64,000 nucleotides of DNA. Origin: Ascarosepion bandense. Lineage: Eukaryota; Mollusca; Cephalopoda; Sepiida; Sepiidae. The translations under genes and the position numbers were made by a program. Where the stretch lies: positions 6,026,501 to 6,090,500 of the forward strand of contig JBBBDQ010000750.1 of assembly GCA_037127315.1 (NCBI GenBank), given 5' to 3'. Position 1 is the first letter of the stretch, and each line of letters starts with the position of its first letter. The notes under the pieces were generated by a model. That model had not been told where the DNA came from and ran no database searches. It worked only from the letters and a program-made list of their open reading frames with translations. Positions 54,476 through 64,000 of the stretch are shown here, piece after piece.

Positions 54476-56046
54476 TCGCGTCTGAGTTTGTGTCTTCTAT
54501 TTTGTAAGCGTCTCAGAATGCGTGAGCATGTATATGTGTTCACGAATGTTTTAGTCCTTCTGTTTGTACCTGTGGTTCAGCACGTGTGTGTTCAAGGTGA
54601 CCACGTTGGCTAAAATGTATGGACGAAATCAATATTAACCGGCACAGCCGTGCTGACCTGTCCGTTCGCCTGAAGTCCTTATAAATATTCAGTGAGCAGC
54701 TTGTACCTATGTAAAGAGATAGTTGGAGTATGGTCGGAATAATTTATTCTATTGACCAAAATGGTGCGAATGCGTCGAGGAAGCAGATACGTGAAAGAAG
54801 CTCAAGGAAAGCATTGGCTACGAAGGTGACGGTGGAAAACGCGCGCGGGGCTAATAAGGTGGGTGGGGATGAGACAAAGAGAAAATAGAAATGAAAATGT
54901 GTCCAGTCAGCCACTTGTAACTTGTGACAGAACTGTCGAAGGAAGAGACAGAAGGGAGTTATGTTTTTTTTTTTTCTTGCCAGAATTTGGTCAAGACTGT
55001 TTGAGCGGAGGTCGAAGGAGAAGTTGGAGCGAAAAAGTTGACATGATGAGTGAAAGAGGAGTTAAAAAGTGTAAGAGAAAGGACAGAATGAAAGAAAGAA
55101 ACAGAGTGAAGAAGGAGAGGAGGGAAGAAAACAAAAAAAAGAAAGCAATCACAAAGAAAGATAATAATGGAAAGCACTGAGAGAGAGAGAGAGAGAGAGA
55201 GAGACAGGCAGAAAAATAAAGACGAAGAATGAAAAATAAGTAAGAAAAGAAAAGCGAAAGAAAGATATAAAAACTGAAAGAGAAAGAAAAGATATTAAGT
55301 TAGAGAAAGAAAAAGAAGAAAAGAAAGAAAAGAAAGAAAATCTCTGTATATATCTTTCTTTCTCTCTCCATCTCCTTCTCTCCTCCCTTTTATTCTCTTG
55401 CTCTCTCTCTCTCTCTCTCGCCTCTCCCTTTCTCTCTCGCCCCTCTCTCTCCCTCTCCCTTTCTCTCTCGTCCCTCTCTCTCCTTCGCCCTTTCTCTCTT
55501 GCCTCTCTCTCTCATGTCTATCAATCTATCACTTTCGATAAAAGCATGCTTTTACGCTTCAGTGTAGGCGCCTTCAGCATGCCCCTTTTGCCCTCTCACT
55601 GCCAGAAAATCATTCTCTCTTCACGAATGCATTGCCCTCATAATAAACATGGCGTAGACAATTGTAGCCGTCTATAAATAATAAGAAAACAAGCCAAATA
55701 AACAAATAAAAACAATCGGAAAAGGTGTAAAAAGAGATACAGATACAAAAATATAAGGTAAAATATGGAAGAAACAAAATAGGGAGGCGGACAGTAAACA
55801 AAAAGGAAGGAACGCGAGACGAGACGGAAGAAATGAGGGAGCAGAAAGAAAGGCCAATGTAGAAGAAGAAACGAACAAGATACAAAACGAAGAGAACATG
55901 TTACGAACAGGACGAGACAATAAACAAGATGGAAGAAACACGATTAAAGACAGAAGGAACAGGTCAGGATAAAGAGAGATGAATATACGGACAGGAGGGA
56001 ACAATAATCGAAATGAAAGAAACAAAGTTAAAAACGGAAAGAACAG

Positions 56047-56048
<2 letters not shown>
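54476..56048. other. No gene recognised; purine- and CT-rich tracts
   Basis: 54860-55330 is strongly purine-rich (GAAA, GA repeats), 55350-55520 is CT-rich, and 55680-56045 is purine-rich again. The 105- and 117-codon frames here are K/E- or F/S-rich composition artefacts. Confidence 0.6.

Positions 56049-56125
<77 letters not shown>
56049..56125. repeat. (TA)n microsatellite
   Basis: Abuts the SINE-1 copy that follows. Confidence 0.95.
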
Positions 56126-56127
<2 letters not shown>

Positions 56128-56129
56128 TA

Positions 56130-56318
56130 TGGAGCACTCTAGCTATTTGGCGTATTTATACGCGCTAAAAAGCCTGCCTTCTTCTACTGGAAGCTCGTGG
56201 CCTAGGGGTAGAATCGCCGACTGACGCCAATTCGGTCGGGTTTCAATCCTGGGAGTCTAAGCCGTACTGATAAGCTGTAATACAGCGAAACAGATCTGTA
56301 TGCGGATGACTATAATAT
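56130..56318 (+). mobile_element. SINE-1, near full length, ribozyme core mutated
   Basis: Leader ctagctatttggcgta, A box ggcctaggggtagaatcgcc, B box tcGGGTTTCAATCCtg, then the hammerhead-like tail 56261-56310. The core reads CTGATAA instead of CTGATGA, which should abolish cleavage. Confidence 0.8.
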
Positions 56319-56524
56319 ATATATGTGTAATAATAATAATAATAATATTTCAATCCGTCTCGAGAAACCCACCGAGTATAAACGCGGAGGGGAAAAAGGG
56401 GGAAATAAAAAGAGAAAACAAACTAAGTACTTGAACATACGACCAAATACTCGTTGAAAAGAAAAAAAACCCCGAGACGAGAGCCCTAACTCTAAAGCGC
56501 TCAATACGATAGTAGAGCAAACAA

Positions 56525-56660
56525 ATAAGAATAAATCTAACTTAGAGCCAACAGACCTACCTAGGTTTCACCTAACGGATCGTCAGGGAGCCGACTTGCC
56601 CTGATGACCCGTTAGGGGAAACCTAGGTAGGTCTGTTGGCTCGAAGTTAGATTTATTCTT
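56525..56660. repeat. Palindrome of about 65-bp arms with hammerhead-like cores
   Basis: Bases 56527-56590 are repeated inverted at 56597-56660 with a few mismatches. The right arm on the plus strand holds CTGATGA (56601-56607), stem II CCC-gtta-GGG, GAAA (56618-56621), stem III ACCT/AGGT and GTC (56631-56633). GAGCCGAC (56588-56595) can pair with GTTGGCTC (56635-56642) as stem I, but five unpaired bases separate it from the core. The left arm's core is CTGACGA. A transcript of the whole would form one long hairpin. Confidence 0.6.
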
Positions 56661-56674
56661 ATATATATATATAT

Positions 56675-57100
56675 AGTGCAAAGTCACGAGATATTAAAAT
56701 GAAGGGAATTTGACCGTTTTCTTTGAAAACTGTTTATTTCGTGTGTAAGTCTGTTTTAGAATTTCTTCATGTGTAGCGCAAAGTCACGAGATGTTAAAAT
56801 GAAGAGAATTCAACCGTTTTCTTTGAAATTTTTATTATGTATGTTAGTGTTTTAGTATAATTTCCATAAGTAAGGGTGAGATTGGGAAAAATTCGGGGCC
56901 CAAATTGATGTTTTGGTAGTACTGGATAGCGGCGATCTCGAGAACTTTTCTTCTGAATAAATTGTTTACTCTTTTTATTAGTGTGGCATTTTTAAAATCG
57001 AAACAGACTCACACACGAAATAAACAGTTTCAAAGAAAACGGTCAAATTCCCTTCATTTCAATATCTCGTGACTTTGCACTACACATGAAGAAATTCTAA
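56675..57100. repeat. Inverted-repeat element with an extra direct copy
   Basis: A unit 'gtgcaaagtcacgagat...ccgttttctttgaaa' is at 56675-56750, again at 56776-56835, and inverted at 56998-57100. The outer pair could be the inverted repeats of a 425-bp MITE between TA tracts. No coding frame. Confidence 0.65.
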
Positions 57101-57139
57101 AAACTAATATATATATATATATTCTTTGTTTAAACGTGG

Positions 57140-57330
57140 TTGACAATGCATGTCTTAATCTGACATGTTGAAAATGGCTATTACCCCTCTAAATTTTATC
57201 TGAATATAGTTTATTCAGATAAATTTTATCTGAATATAGTTTCCATGTCTTACTTCCTGGCCCAACGAGACCACAACAACTTGGCGACGAAGATTTCACC
57301 ACAACAATTCCACAACATTCTATTTTTAAT
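57140..57330 (+). mobile_element. LTR-like end, weak
   Basis: A duplicated segment 'aaattttatctgaatatagtt' (two copies, 57191-57240) is followed by tacttcctggcccaacgagaccacaac. It parallels the end of the possible LTR at 14810-14850. Then acttggcgacgaagattt, similar to a region after LTRs. No gag/pol follows. Confidence 0.3.
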
Positions 57331-57339
57331 GAATTAATA

Positions 57340-57591
57340 ACCGAAGACACTGAGTAACTAAAAGAAATTTTAAAAGATATTTGAAATTTTAATTAGCAAA
57401 GAAAAAAATGAACACAATCCTTATAAAAATTCATTATTCATCGAAATTTTTTTCTTTTTTATAATATGATATCCTAAAATTATGTTATTTATACAATCAA
57501 TAAAACCTTTATCTACATTAGAAATAGCGTAGTTTTAGTGCATTTTTGGTTTTACTATTCGGAGCAGATTTTCGGAAAAATGGCCACGTAA

Positions 57592-57658
<67 letters not shown>

Positions 57659-58065
57659 TTACGTTCCCCAATCAGTCCTGCATTTAACTAATAAATAAAA
57701 AAAATTGATATAGATCATGTACTTTTAGAAGTTTTATGCAATTAACTGAAATCAATTTTTGCAAGAATTTTAAAATTAATGTGTCAACACCAAAAAACAA
57801 CTTGCGTAATCTTACGTTTTGCTTAATAGTCACATGACCTAAACATGGCGTGAATCGCTGACGGAAAAGAAAAAAAGAAATTTTAATTGAAATTTCAAAC
57901 ATGTTAGAAAGGATTAAAAGATTTTAAAAAATAATGACAACAAAATTTGATCTTTCCTCTTAATAACAGCATAAACATTTTGATGATAAAACTTTGTTTT
58001 TATTAAGTTTAAACCCTTTTAACATCACGCTATGCTGCTTTTCGGCAATTGAGTGGAAGTAACTA
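57340..58065 (+). repeat. R1, long copy, with (TA)n inside
   Basis: Matches 38690-39500. A (TA)n tract at 57601-57655 lies within it, after 'ggccacgtaatt'. Confidence 0.7.
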
Positions 58066-58073
58066 CTATATAC

Positions 58074-58450
58074 ACTATCGACCATAATTATAAGACCACC
58101 CCAGTGTTTAAAAAAATGATGTATTTCATACTATTTTTTTAGTATTTATTGCCAAGTGAATAATTGTAAATGAAAATAGAATGGTTCTTTTGTTATTATT
58201 GCACATATGTGCATCAAATTTATCAATATTTAATAATTATCTATATTGCAGTTTCATCAATGAAAGAATGAAAAAAAATTAGGATGATTCAGAAGAGTTC
58301 ATCTTTGCTTCTTTGCCTTGTAAAACTTTGCAATATAATAATAACAAAAGAACCATTCTATTTTCATTTACAATTATCCACTTAAAAATAGTACGAAATA
58401 CATAATTTCTTTTAAAAAACTGGGGTGGCCTAATAATTAGGGCTGGTAGT
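58074..58450. mobile_element. MITE, copy 2
   Basis: Inverted repeats of about 130 bp share 'taattattaNgaccaccccag' and 'gaaaatagaatggttcttttg' with 44441-44821. The Tc1-coding centre of copy 1 is replaced by other AT-rich sequence. Flanked by TA. Confidence 0.75.
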
Positions 58451-58475
58451 ATATATATATATATATATATATATA

Positions 58476-58659
58476 GTCATCCGCAGACAGATCTGTTTCG
58501 CTGTATCACAGCTCATCAGTACGGATAGATATCCGATTGTTTTGAACCCAGGATTGAAACACGACCGAATTGGCGTCAGTCGGCGATTCTACCTCTGAGA
58601 TATGGGCGCTCGGTAGAAGGAGGTAGACTTTTTAGCGTGTATAGTATCATTATACACGC

Positions 58660-58660
<1 letters not shown>
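58476..58660 (-). mobile_element. SINE-1 with the best-preserved ribozyme of this family
   Basis: Minus strand: A box tatctcagaggtagaatcgcc, B box tcGTGTTTCAATCCtg, then the hammerhead tail. TA tracts lie on both sides (58450-58475 and 58663-58710). Confidence 0.85.
58479..58526 (-). ncRNA. Hammerhead ribozyme-like motif in SINE-1
   Basis: Minus strand: ATCCGTA, CTGATGA, GCTG-tgata-CAGC, GAAA, CAGATCTG, TC, TGCGGAT. Stem I has seven pairs (one G-T), stem II four pairs, and stem III about four pairs with almost no loop. All invariant core bases are present. Confidence 0.65.
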
Positions 58661-58718
<58 letters not shown>

Positions 58719-58989
58719 ATCAAAAAGTATCGGTATTCTTGGTATGGTAACGGAGCTATAGTAGATAGATTGAGAAGCATAGTACAGATTGACTTTAAAC
58801 TCTGTCGCACATAAACGCTAATTTCTCGCTCAATTCGGTTGTATATGCCAGCTTTTGGAAGTGTTGTAGAGTATGACCATTTCACCACGCTACAGACGTT
58901 CCATCAGGGACAATGGCTTATGGAGCAGCTTTTGTTCAAGAACGACAGTTCCCATGTCTGACAATCGCGATATTCCTCACATGGTGCCC

Positions 58990-59265
58990 CTTGCATAGTG
59001 TTCTTCGGGAATTTAAATACATTGTCAATACTCATCTCTTAACCACTTGACTCTAGTTCTTTCTACACTACTCTGTATATCCTTTCCTTTCTCTCCACCT
59101 TTGCAACTGTCATCACACCTGTATTCCCATCCTTCTCTTGCTTCTTTCTAACTGGTTCGTCTTTCTCTTCACTCTGTCCTATCTAATCTTTTTACTCTTA
59201 TGTAGCTCCCTGCACATCAGTGGCGTTACCGCCTTGCTTGGGATGATACGATTAAAAAAAATTGT
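58990..59265 (+). mobile_element. LINE B 3' end
   Basis: From 'gggaatttaaata' through the CT-rich UTR to 'cttgcttgggatgatacga' plus poly(A) at 59254-59261. Confidence 0.75.
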
Positions 59266-59279
59266 CAATGAGAAAACTG

Positions 59280-59935
59280 TGTTCAAGGTGGGTGCCGCGT
59301 TTGCTCACAGTCGATCAAAAACAACAACGCGTCGACGATAAAGAGCGTTTTTGTAACTGTTTCAACGAAACAAGGTGTTTTTGTGTAAATATGTGACAAT
59401 GGATGAAACATGGATCCACCACTTCACTCTGGAGACAAATCGGCAGTCAGCTGAGTGGACAGCAGCAGGTGAAAGCCTTCAAAAGCGACCAAAAACGCAA
59501 ACATCAGCAAGCAAGGTTTGGGCCTCCTTATTTTGAGATGAACAAGCAATTATGTTTATCGATTACCTTGAGAAAGGTAGAACCATCAATAGCGAATATT
59601 ACATAGCATTATTGGTGTGTTTGAAGAAAGAAATCACAAAAAACGGCTGCAAATGAATGAGAAAAAGTGATCTTTCACCAAGACAACGCACCGTGTCACA
59701 AGTCGATTGCAACGATGGCAAAGATACATGAATTGCACTTCGAATTGCTTTCGTATCTACCCTATTCTCCAGATCTGGCTCCCAGCGACTACTGGTTGTT
59801 TGCAGACCTCAAAAGAATGCTCCAGTAAAAGAGATTTGTATCTAATGAAGAAGTGATATTGGAAACTGAGGCGTATTTTGAGGCCAAAGAAAAATCGTTC
59901 TACAAAAAAAGGTATCGAATTGTTAGAGAAGCGTT
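59280..59935 (+). pseudogene. Mariner transposase C-terminal half, decayed
   Basis: Pieces: TMDETWIHHFTLETNRQSAEW (59397-59460), holding the first catalytic aspartate; then FIDYLEKGRTINSEYYIAL; FHQDNAPCHKS (about 59675-59705), the second; and SPDLAPSDYWLFADLKRML (about 59768-59823), the third, of a DD34D mariner. Four or more stops or shifts separate them. The N-terminal DNA-binding half is not present downstream of the LINE insertion. Confidence 0.75.
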
Positions 59936-59952
59936 GGAATCAGTGTATCACC

Positions 59953-60495
59953 CTAGAAGGAACAATTCCTAATGACGTGGTTATTCTTTCCACATGATTC
60001 GCAGTACGGTTTTTCTTTTTGGCAGGCCTGTTGTTTTAATTTGTGAATACGAGCCACGCTCTTCTCTTCAATGCAAACATTGTCTTCCTTAATGTTTAGC
60101 AATTTCTGGCATTCTTCTGTAACTTTTTGTAATGATCTATCTTCGTCTTGATTTAACATTGTGAGGATTTTCGAGTGTACGTCTTTGTCTTTCTGTGCTG
60201 TTAATCCTTGTACGAAGATTAGACATTTGAACATATCCTCTTTTATGTCTTTTATTTTAAACCTTTCGCACTGTGCATTAACCTTTCCGGCGTACGTAAC
60301 GAAATCTTCCTGTTCTTTTTTTTTTTTTTTCAATATTTAGACATTTATATCGCGTGAAGAATAAACTTTCTCTTTCTCCAAACATTTTCGTCAAAATCTG
60401 TATCGTTTCGTCAAATGATATGTCCTCCGGCTTTTTAGAAGTCGAATTTTGCCTAAAAACTTTTGCTTTATTAGTTAGGCCTGGGATTTATTGGG
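59953..60495 (-). pseudogene. LTR retrotransposon gag fragment (Ty3/gypsy-like)
   Basis: The minus-strand frame runs from about 60490 to the stop at 59953. It has KMFGERESLFFTRYKCLN, DFVTYAGKVNAQCERFK, then a zinc knuckle CESCGKNNHVIRNC (CX2CX4HX4C) near the end. This is the capsid C-terminal half and nucleocapsid of a gag that packages the element's RNA. A run of lysines (poly-A, 60318-60333) looks like a slippage insertion. No LTR or pol is next to it; it abuts the mariner remnant. Confidence 0.65.
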
Positions 60496-60689
60496 TGATG
60501 CGTTATATATTTCATTTATTTCGAAGTATTGTTCTCACCTTAGTTATTATAGTCATATAGGTAAAATGTTTCGATTATGTACACTCTGGTCATCTTCCAT
60601 TGTTTTGGCTGATTTGGGATGCCTGTTGATTATTATGATATGTTCTTCCTATTCTACTAGTTATTATTCGTTCCTGTGTAACCGGTGTT

Positions 60690-60780
60690 TCACTATCTGA
60701 TCCAGGAATTGAACTCATGGCAACTAGACCAACTTGCCCATCCAATACGCCACCGTCTCAAAGAATATAAGAATATCAAT
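60690..60780 (-). mobile_element. tRNA-like SINE head
   Basis: The minus strand has an A-box-like gtggcgtattggatgggcaa and a B box gaGTTCAATTCCtgg, spaced like a tRNA. The body after it (60540-60690) matches no other family here. Confidence 0.45.
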
Positions 60781-61234
60781 TATACAAGATTATATAAATC
60801 ACTGGAAGTCTTGTTGGATGAGCCAGCAGTACATAAAGGAAACCGCGGTTAGCGACACATGAATGGCGAGGTTTTCTCTTTTAGTGATTTCGGGAATGAT
60901 CAGATCCTATATTTGACATTTTTCGCAGAGCGCACAGATACTACACTCTAATCTTAAGCAGTGCTTGTTGTGCGTTCAGGTTATTTCACCGAATATGTCT
61001 TCATTTTATGAAAGACAGACAATCCCTTGCTGGATTGGGGTGTAGGCGGGCGGACTGAAATGTTCAGAGACTGAGTATGTGTTAGGGAGGTTAGAGCTCT
61101 GAAATCTTGCATGGATTAATTTCAACTGTTTTTATTAATAACTGCATTTTGTTTTCATTTAAACTGACATCTAATTGTACAAAGACTATTTTAAAAGTAA
61201 CTAGCAGACTTCTCTTCAAAATGGACAAAATTTA
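60781..61234. other. No gene recognised
   Basis: Single-copy-looking sequence without supported frames. Confidence 0.5.
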
Positions 61235-61436
61235 GTGCTGATAACTGACATGCAAAGAAAACTACAAGACGTCCTAAAAAAGGTAGATGAAGAAAGTCAA
61301 AAGAAAGGACTACAAATAAATTACAAGAAAACCGAATGTATAGTAATCAGCAAACAGAAAAGCCCAAAATGCCAATTACAGGTAATTCAAACAGGTTGGG
61401 GATATTAAAATCAAGCAAGTACAAAAATTTAAGCTT
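61235..61436 (+). pseudogene. RTE-like LINE RT fragment, left of an insertion
   Basis: The plus-strand frame holds MQRKLQDVLKKVDEESQKKGLQINYKKTECIVISKQ, the region after the active site in this LINE group. It stops at the LINE B insertion and appears to resume at 63246. Confidence 0.65.
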
Positions 61437-63245
61437 TTTTTTTAATCATTTCACCCCGAGCAAGGCAGAAATGCCACTGATGAGCGGGGGCTACATAACT
61501 GTAAAAAGATTAATTAGAAAAGAGTGAGGAGTACAAACTAGTTAGAAAGGAGCAATAGAAAGCTGAGAATGCAGGTGCGATGACAGATACATAGGTGGAG
61601 AGAAAGGGAAGGATATAGGGGGGGAGCTAGAGTCCAGTGGTTAATAGTTGAGTATTGACATTGCATTTAAATTTCTGGAGGTTGTAGCCGTCAGGAAAGC
61701 AAGAATATGGGAGCGAGTTCCACAGGCAGGAAGTGCGAGAGAAGAAGCTGCAGGAGTAGAATTGTCGTCTGCATTTGGCTAACCTGACTGTGAATGGGTG
61801 GAACCTAGTTGCCAGTCTGGTTGCACGAGTAAACACCTGTTGAGGAGGCACCAGTGACTTAAGCTTGTCCGAGCAGAAGCCATGAAAATATTTATAGAAC
61901 AGACAAAGGGTGGCCACATTTCGACGGTGAGACAGTCGCTGCAGTCGAGCCGCCAGATCAGTACCTATCACATTACAGACTCTCCTTTGGAGCCTGTCGA
62001 GAACACTGAGGAGAACGGCAGGGGCGCCTGACCATAAATGCCAGCAGTACTCCATGTACGGACGGATGGTTGACTTGTATATATGAAGGATGGATTCAGG
62101 CGGAAAAAAACATCCTGGATCGACATAGTGACCCAATCTTCTTAGCAGTGGATTTAGCTATGGATTCGATATAGCGGTTTCATTTGAGATCTGAGGAGAG
62201 GGTAAAGCCGAGGAGGTGTAGTGTATTGCTCTCAGGGAGAATTGCTTTGTCCATGCTTATGGGAGGCAGGAGAGGTTGCCTGTGATGGTTGACAGACAAC
62301 AGCTTGGTCTTAGACGCATTGAAGTTGACAAGCCACTTCTTGCCCCAATTCACCACAGAATGTAGATCCCGTTCAAGGTCAGCAGCGAGATTATGTCTGT
62401 CTGTCACGACAGGCTTACTGGTGCGGGAGTATATTGTGGTGTCATCTGCGTAGATGCCTACTTGGGACTTGATCTCATCTGGGAGGTCGTTGATGAAAAT
62501 AAGGAAGAGCGTCGGGCCCAGGATAGAGCCCTGTGGGACACCAGCATTTGTGCTGTAGGATGAAGAGGCATGCCCATTCAAAGCGACCTTCATTTTGCGG
62601 TTATTTAAAATAGATTGGATTAGGTCAAGAAGGCGACCGGTAATACCGTAACCCAGTAGCTTGCATAGAAGGCCAGAGTGCCAAACCCTGTCAAAAGCCT
62701 TGGAGATGTCCAGAGCAACCGCGCGAGCCTAGTCAGACTCATCAAGGGCCTGGAGCATGTACTCCGTTACGGTTGTTAGCAAGTCGGCCGTGGACCTGGC
62801 AAAGCGGAAGCCATATTGCCTGTCAGAGAAGTGTTTGTGGACAGTAAGATGTTGAACTATTTCAGCATTGATTATGGCCTCGAACACTTTCCCGAATATC
62901 GGTAGAAGACTGATAGGGCGATAGTTGGATGGGTCCGTGGGTTCACTATAATTCTTAAATTCAGGAACGACTGAAAAGAACTTCCAGCATGCAGGAAAGC
63001 AGGAAGCAGAAAGGCAGTAGTCAAACAGTTTAGAGAGGACAGGGGAAAGTTCAGGAGCTTAAGGACTATCATCGGGATTCCATCGTCTCCACTCGCCTTA
63101 TGGGGGTCGAGTTTTGAAATTACTCGGGATACTACTGTCGGGGTAATATATGCATCATTCAGTTTGGCCTCAGTTCTAATAGGGAAGTCGGGTGGGTGTA
63201 CTCCAGATGAGTCAAATGTGGACTCGAGAAGTGTTCTAACGGAAG
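61437..63245 (-). pseudogene. CR1-like LINE B, RT domain to 3' end
   Basis: On the minus strand from about 63245 to poly(T) at 61437: SNYRPISLLPIFGKVFEAI (about 62930-62870), VALDISKAFDRVWHSGLL (about 62710-62660), GVPQGSILGPTLFLIFINDLP (62550-62490), YADDTTIYSR (about 62450-62420), the thumb (YKSTIRPYMEYCWHLW, RNVATLCLFYKYFHGF) and WNSLPYSCFPDGYNLQKF, then the 3' UTR and tail. Damage: TAG at 62729-62731, TGA at 62180-62182 and at least two frameshifts. The endonuclease half is missing. It is the longest LINE B copy here and defines the family. Confidence 0.85.
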
Positions 63246-63600
63246 ACTAAAAGTGTAAAACTGAGATTCGAAGGACGCATTCCAGAAGCTGAGCAAAGTA
63301 TTAAGAGACAGGAAGATTTCGTTAGAAACAAAGTTCTGGATTGTTATGAGATGTTTGCCCTTCAATATGGCAGTAAATGCTGGACAATATCATCAAAGGA
63401 AGGAAAAACTTGAAGCACCTGAAATGTGGTTCTACAGAAGAATGCTAAGAATATCATAGCAATGATGAGCAATGATGAGGTTTTAGAAAGGATGGAAACA
63501 AAAAGGATATTAATACTGAGCATCAGGAAGAGACAGCTGAAGTTCTTGGGACATGTGATGAAGAAAGAAGGCTTGGAGAATCTGATAGAAGGAAAGAAAG
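63246..63600 (+). pseudogene. RTE-like LINE C-terminus, right of the insertion
   Basis: Continues the frame of 61235-61436: CKTEIRR, then EMWFYRRMLRIS, SNDEVLERMETKRILILSI, RKRQLKFLGHVMKKEGLENL. Frameshifts and one stop are present. Homologous to 23900-24452. Confidence 0.7.
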
Positions 63601-63870
63601 ACAGAGCAAAACAGCAGATACATATTCTCACAATAGGAGAAGTTTTAGTGATATCAGCAAAAGACATAATCTCAAAGGAAAAGGGGCGTAGAAGAAAAAA
63701 CAAATGGATCACAAATGACATTCTGAACATTATGCAAAGGAGACAGAAAACAATGCCAATACATGGAACGGAATACAGAAAGCTACACAAGGAAATAGGA
63801 ATAAATGCAGAGTGACTAAAGAAGAATGGATCAGCGAAAAATGTGCAGAATAGAGAAAATGACAGATTAA
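63600..63870 (+). pseudogene. RTE-like LINE EN-RT linker region, out of order
   Basis: KDIISKEKGRRRKNKWITNDILNIMQRRQ and YRKLHKEIGINAE belong to the segment before the RT domain in this LINE group. They follow the C-terminus in the same frame. The order is therefore rearranged, either by recombination between copies or by tandem insertion. Confidence 0.55.
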
Positions 63871-63874
63871 GTCA

Positions 63875-64000
63875 GTAGGTTAAGTGCCATACGTGATTCG
63901 CGGTTTGGGCGATCATGTCTCGAAAGAGACATAACTGAATGGGCAGAAGATTATCCTGCAATAGGTTGCCATTGCTTTCTGCGGTAGACTGGTTGCTAGC
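63875..64000 (-). mobile_element. SINE-2 3' half, cut by the window end
   Basis: Minus strand: gctagcaaccagtctaccgc through 'gagacatgatcgccc' to 'cttaacctactgact'. The 5' part lies beyond the window. Confidence 0.8.

Larger units (their letters stand above)
58711..59940 (+). mobile_element. Mariner element, interrupted and decayed
   Basis: The left end at 58711 (aaggtattatcaaaaagtat) follows (TA)n. LINE B (58990-59265) has inserted. The transposase C-terminal half is at 59280-59935. No matching right terminal repeat is seen before the gag fragment, so the right end is lost. Confidence 0.65.

Noticed and set aside
55672..56025. Phe/Ser/Leu-rich minus-strand frame resembling a membrane protein
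   Set aside because: Comes from a purine-rich plus strand (CT-rich on the minus strand); no start context or homologous domain.

Overview
This window looks like intergenic or intronic DNA from a metazoan nuclear genome. I found no intact host gene, tRNA gene or rRNA gene. Long (TA)n, (CA)n and (GT)n tracts, several tRNA-derived SINE families, CR1-like, R4-like and I/Jockey-like LINEs, Penelope-like elements (PLEs), Tc1/mariner elements and a Helitron together suggest a mollusc, most probably a coleoid cephalopod such as an octopus. That assignment rests on recognising the repeat families from general knowledge, not on a host gene.

Layout. 1-1535: foldback element with hammerhead-like termini. 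1.5-7 kb: SINE-1, inverted repeats and a perfect palindrome around (TA)n. 7.1-10 kb: CR1-like LINE 'A' copies. 10.2-20.1 kb: a nuclease-type retroelement fragment, a decayed I/Jockey LINE (gag, EN, RT), a possible LTR, and R4/Dong-like elements. One R4 copy (about 16.9-19.6 kb, minus strand) is almost intact. 20-28 kb: SINEs, a non-autonomous Helitron (21655-22660), PLE and LINE debris, and a 142-bp tandem array. 28.4-31.1 kb: a hammerhead-bearing repeat, then a Tc1-type transposon split by LINE 'B'. 31.4-41.7 kb: SINE-2 with a clear target duplication, PLE fragments (one with an inverted 5' part), AT-rich repeats, a tandem duplication carrying a histone-type 3' stem-loop, and a forward-forward-reverse-forward repeat block. 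42-52 kb: MITE, SINEs, a 5S-rRNA/tRNA composite, a mariner-family element with stacked ends, and a second hammerhead-bearing repeat. 52-64 kb: LINE ends, SINEs, a palindrome, MITEs, a mariner pseudogene, a gag fragment and a nested LINE-in-LINE.

The genes here are remnants of selfish elements and form no host pathway. Three relations between them are visible. A short retroposon ('SINE-3') shares its 3' tail with the CR1-like LINEs, which suggests it borrows their reverse transcriptase. The R4-like elements sit in TAA repeats. Self-cleaving hammerhead-type motifs (CUGAUGA, hairpin, GAAA) occur in at least four unrelated-looking repeat families, several of them flanked by (TA)n. Two copies of one family (28564-28618 and 51941-51998) differ by changes that keep all three stems paired. 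This is the most interesting signal in the window.
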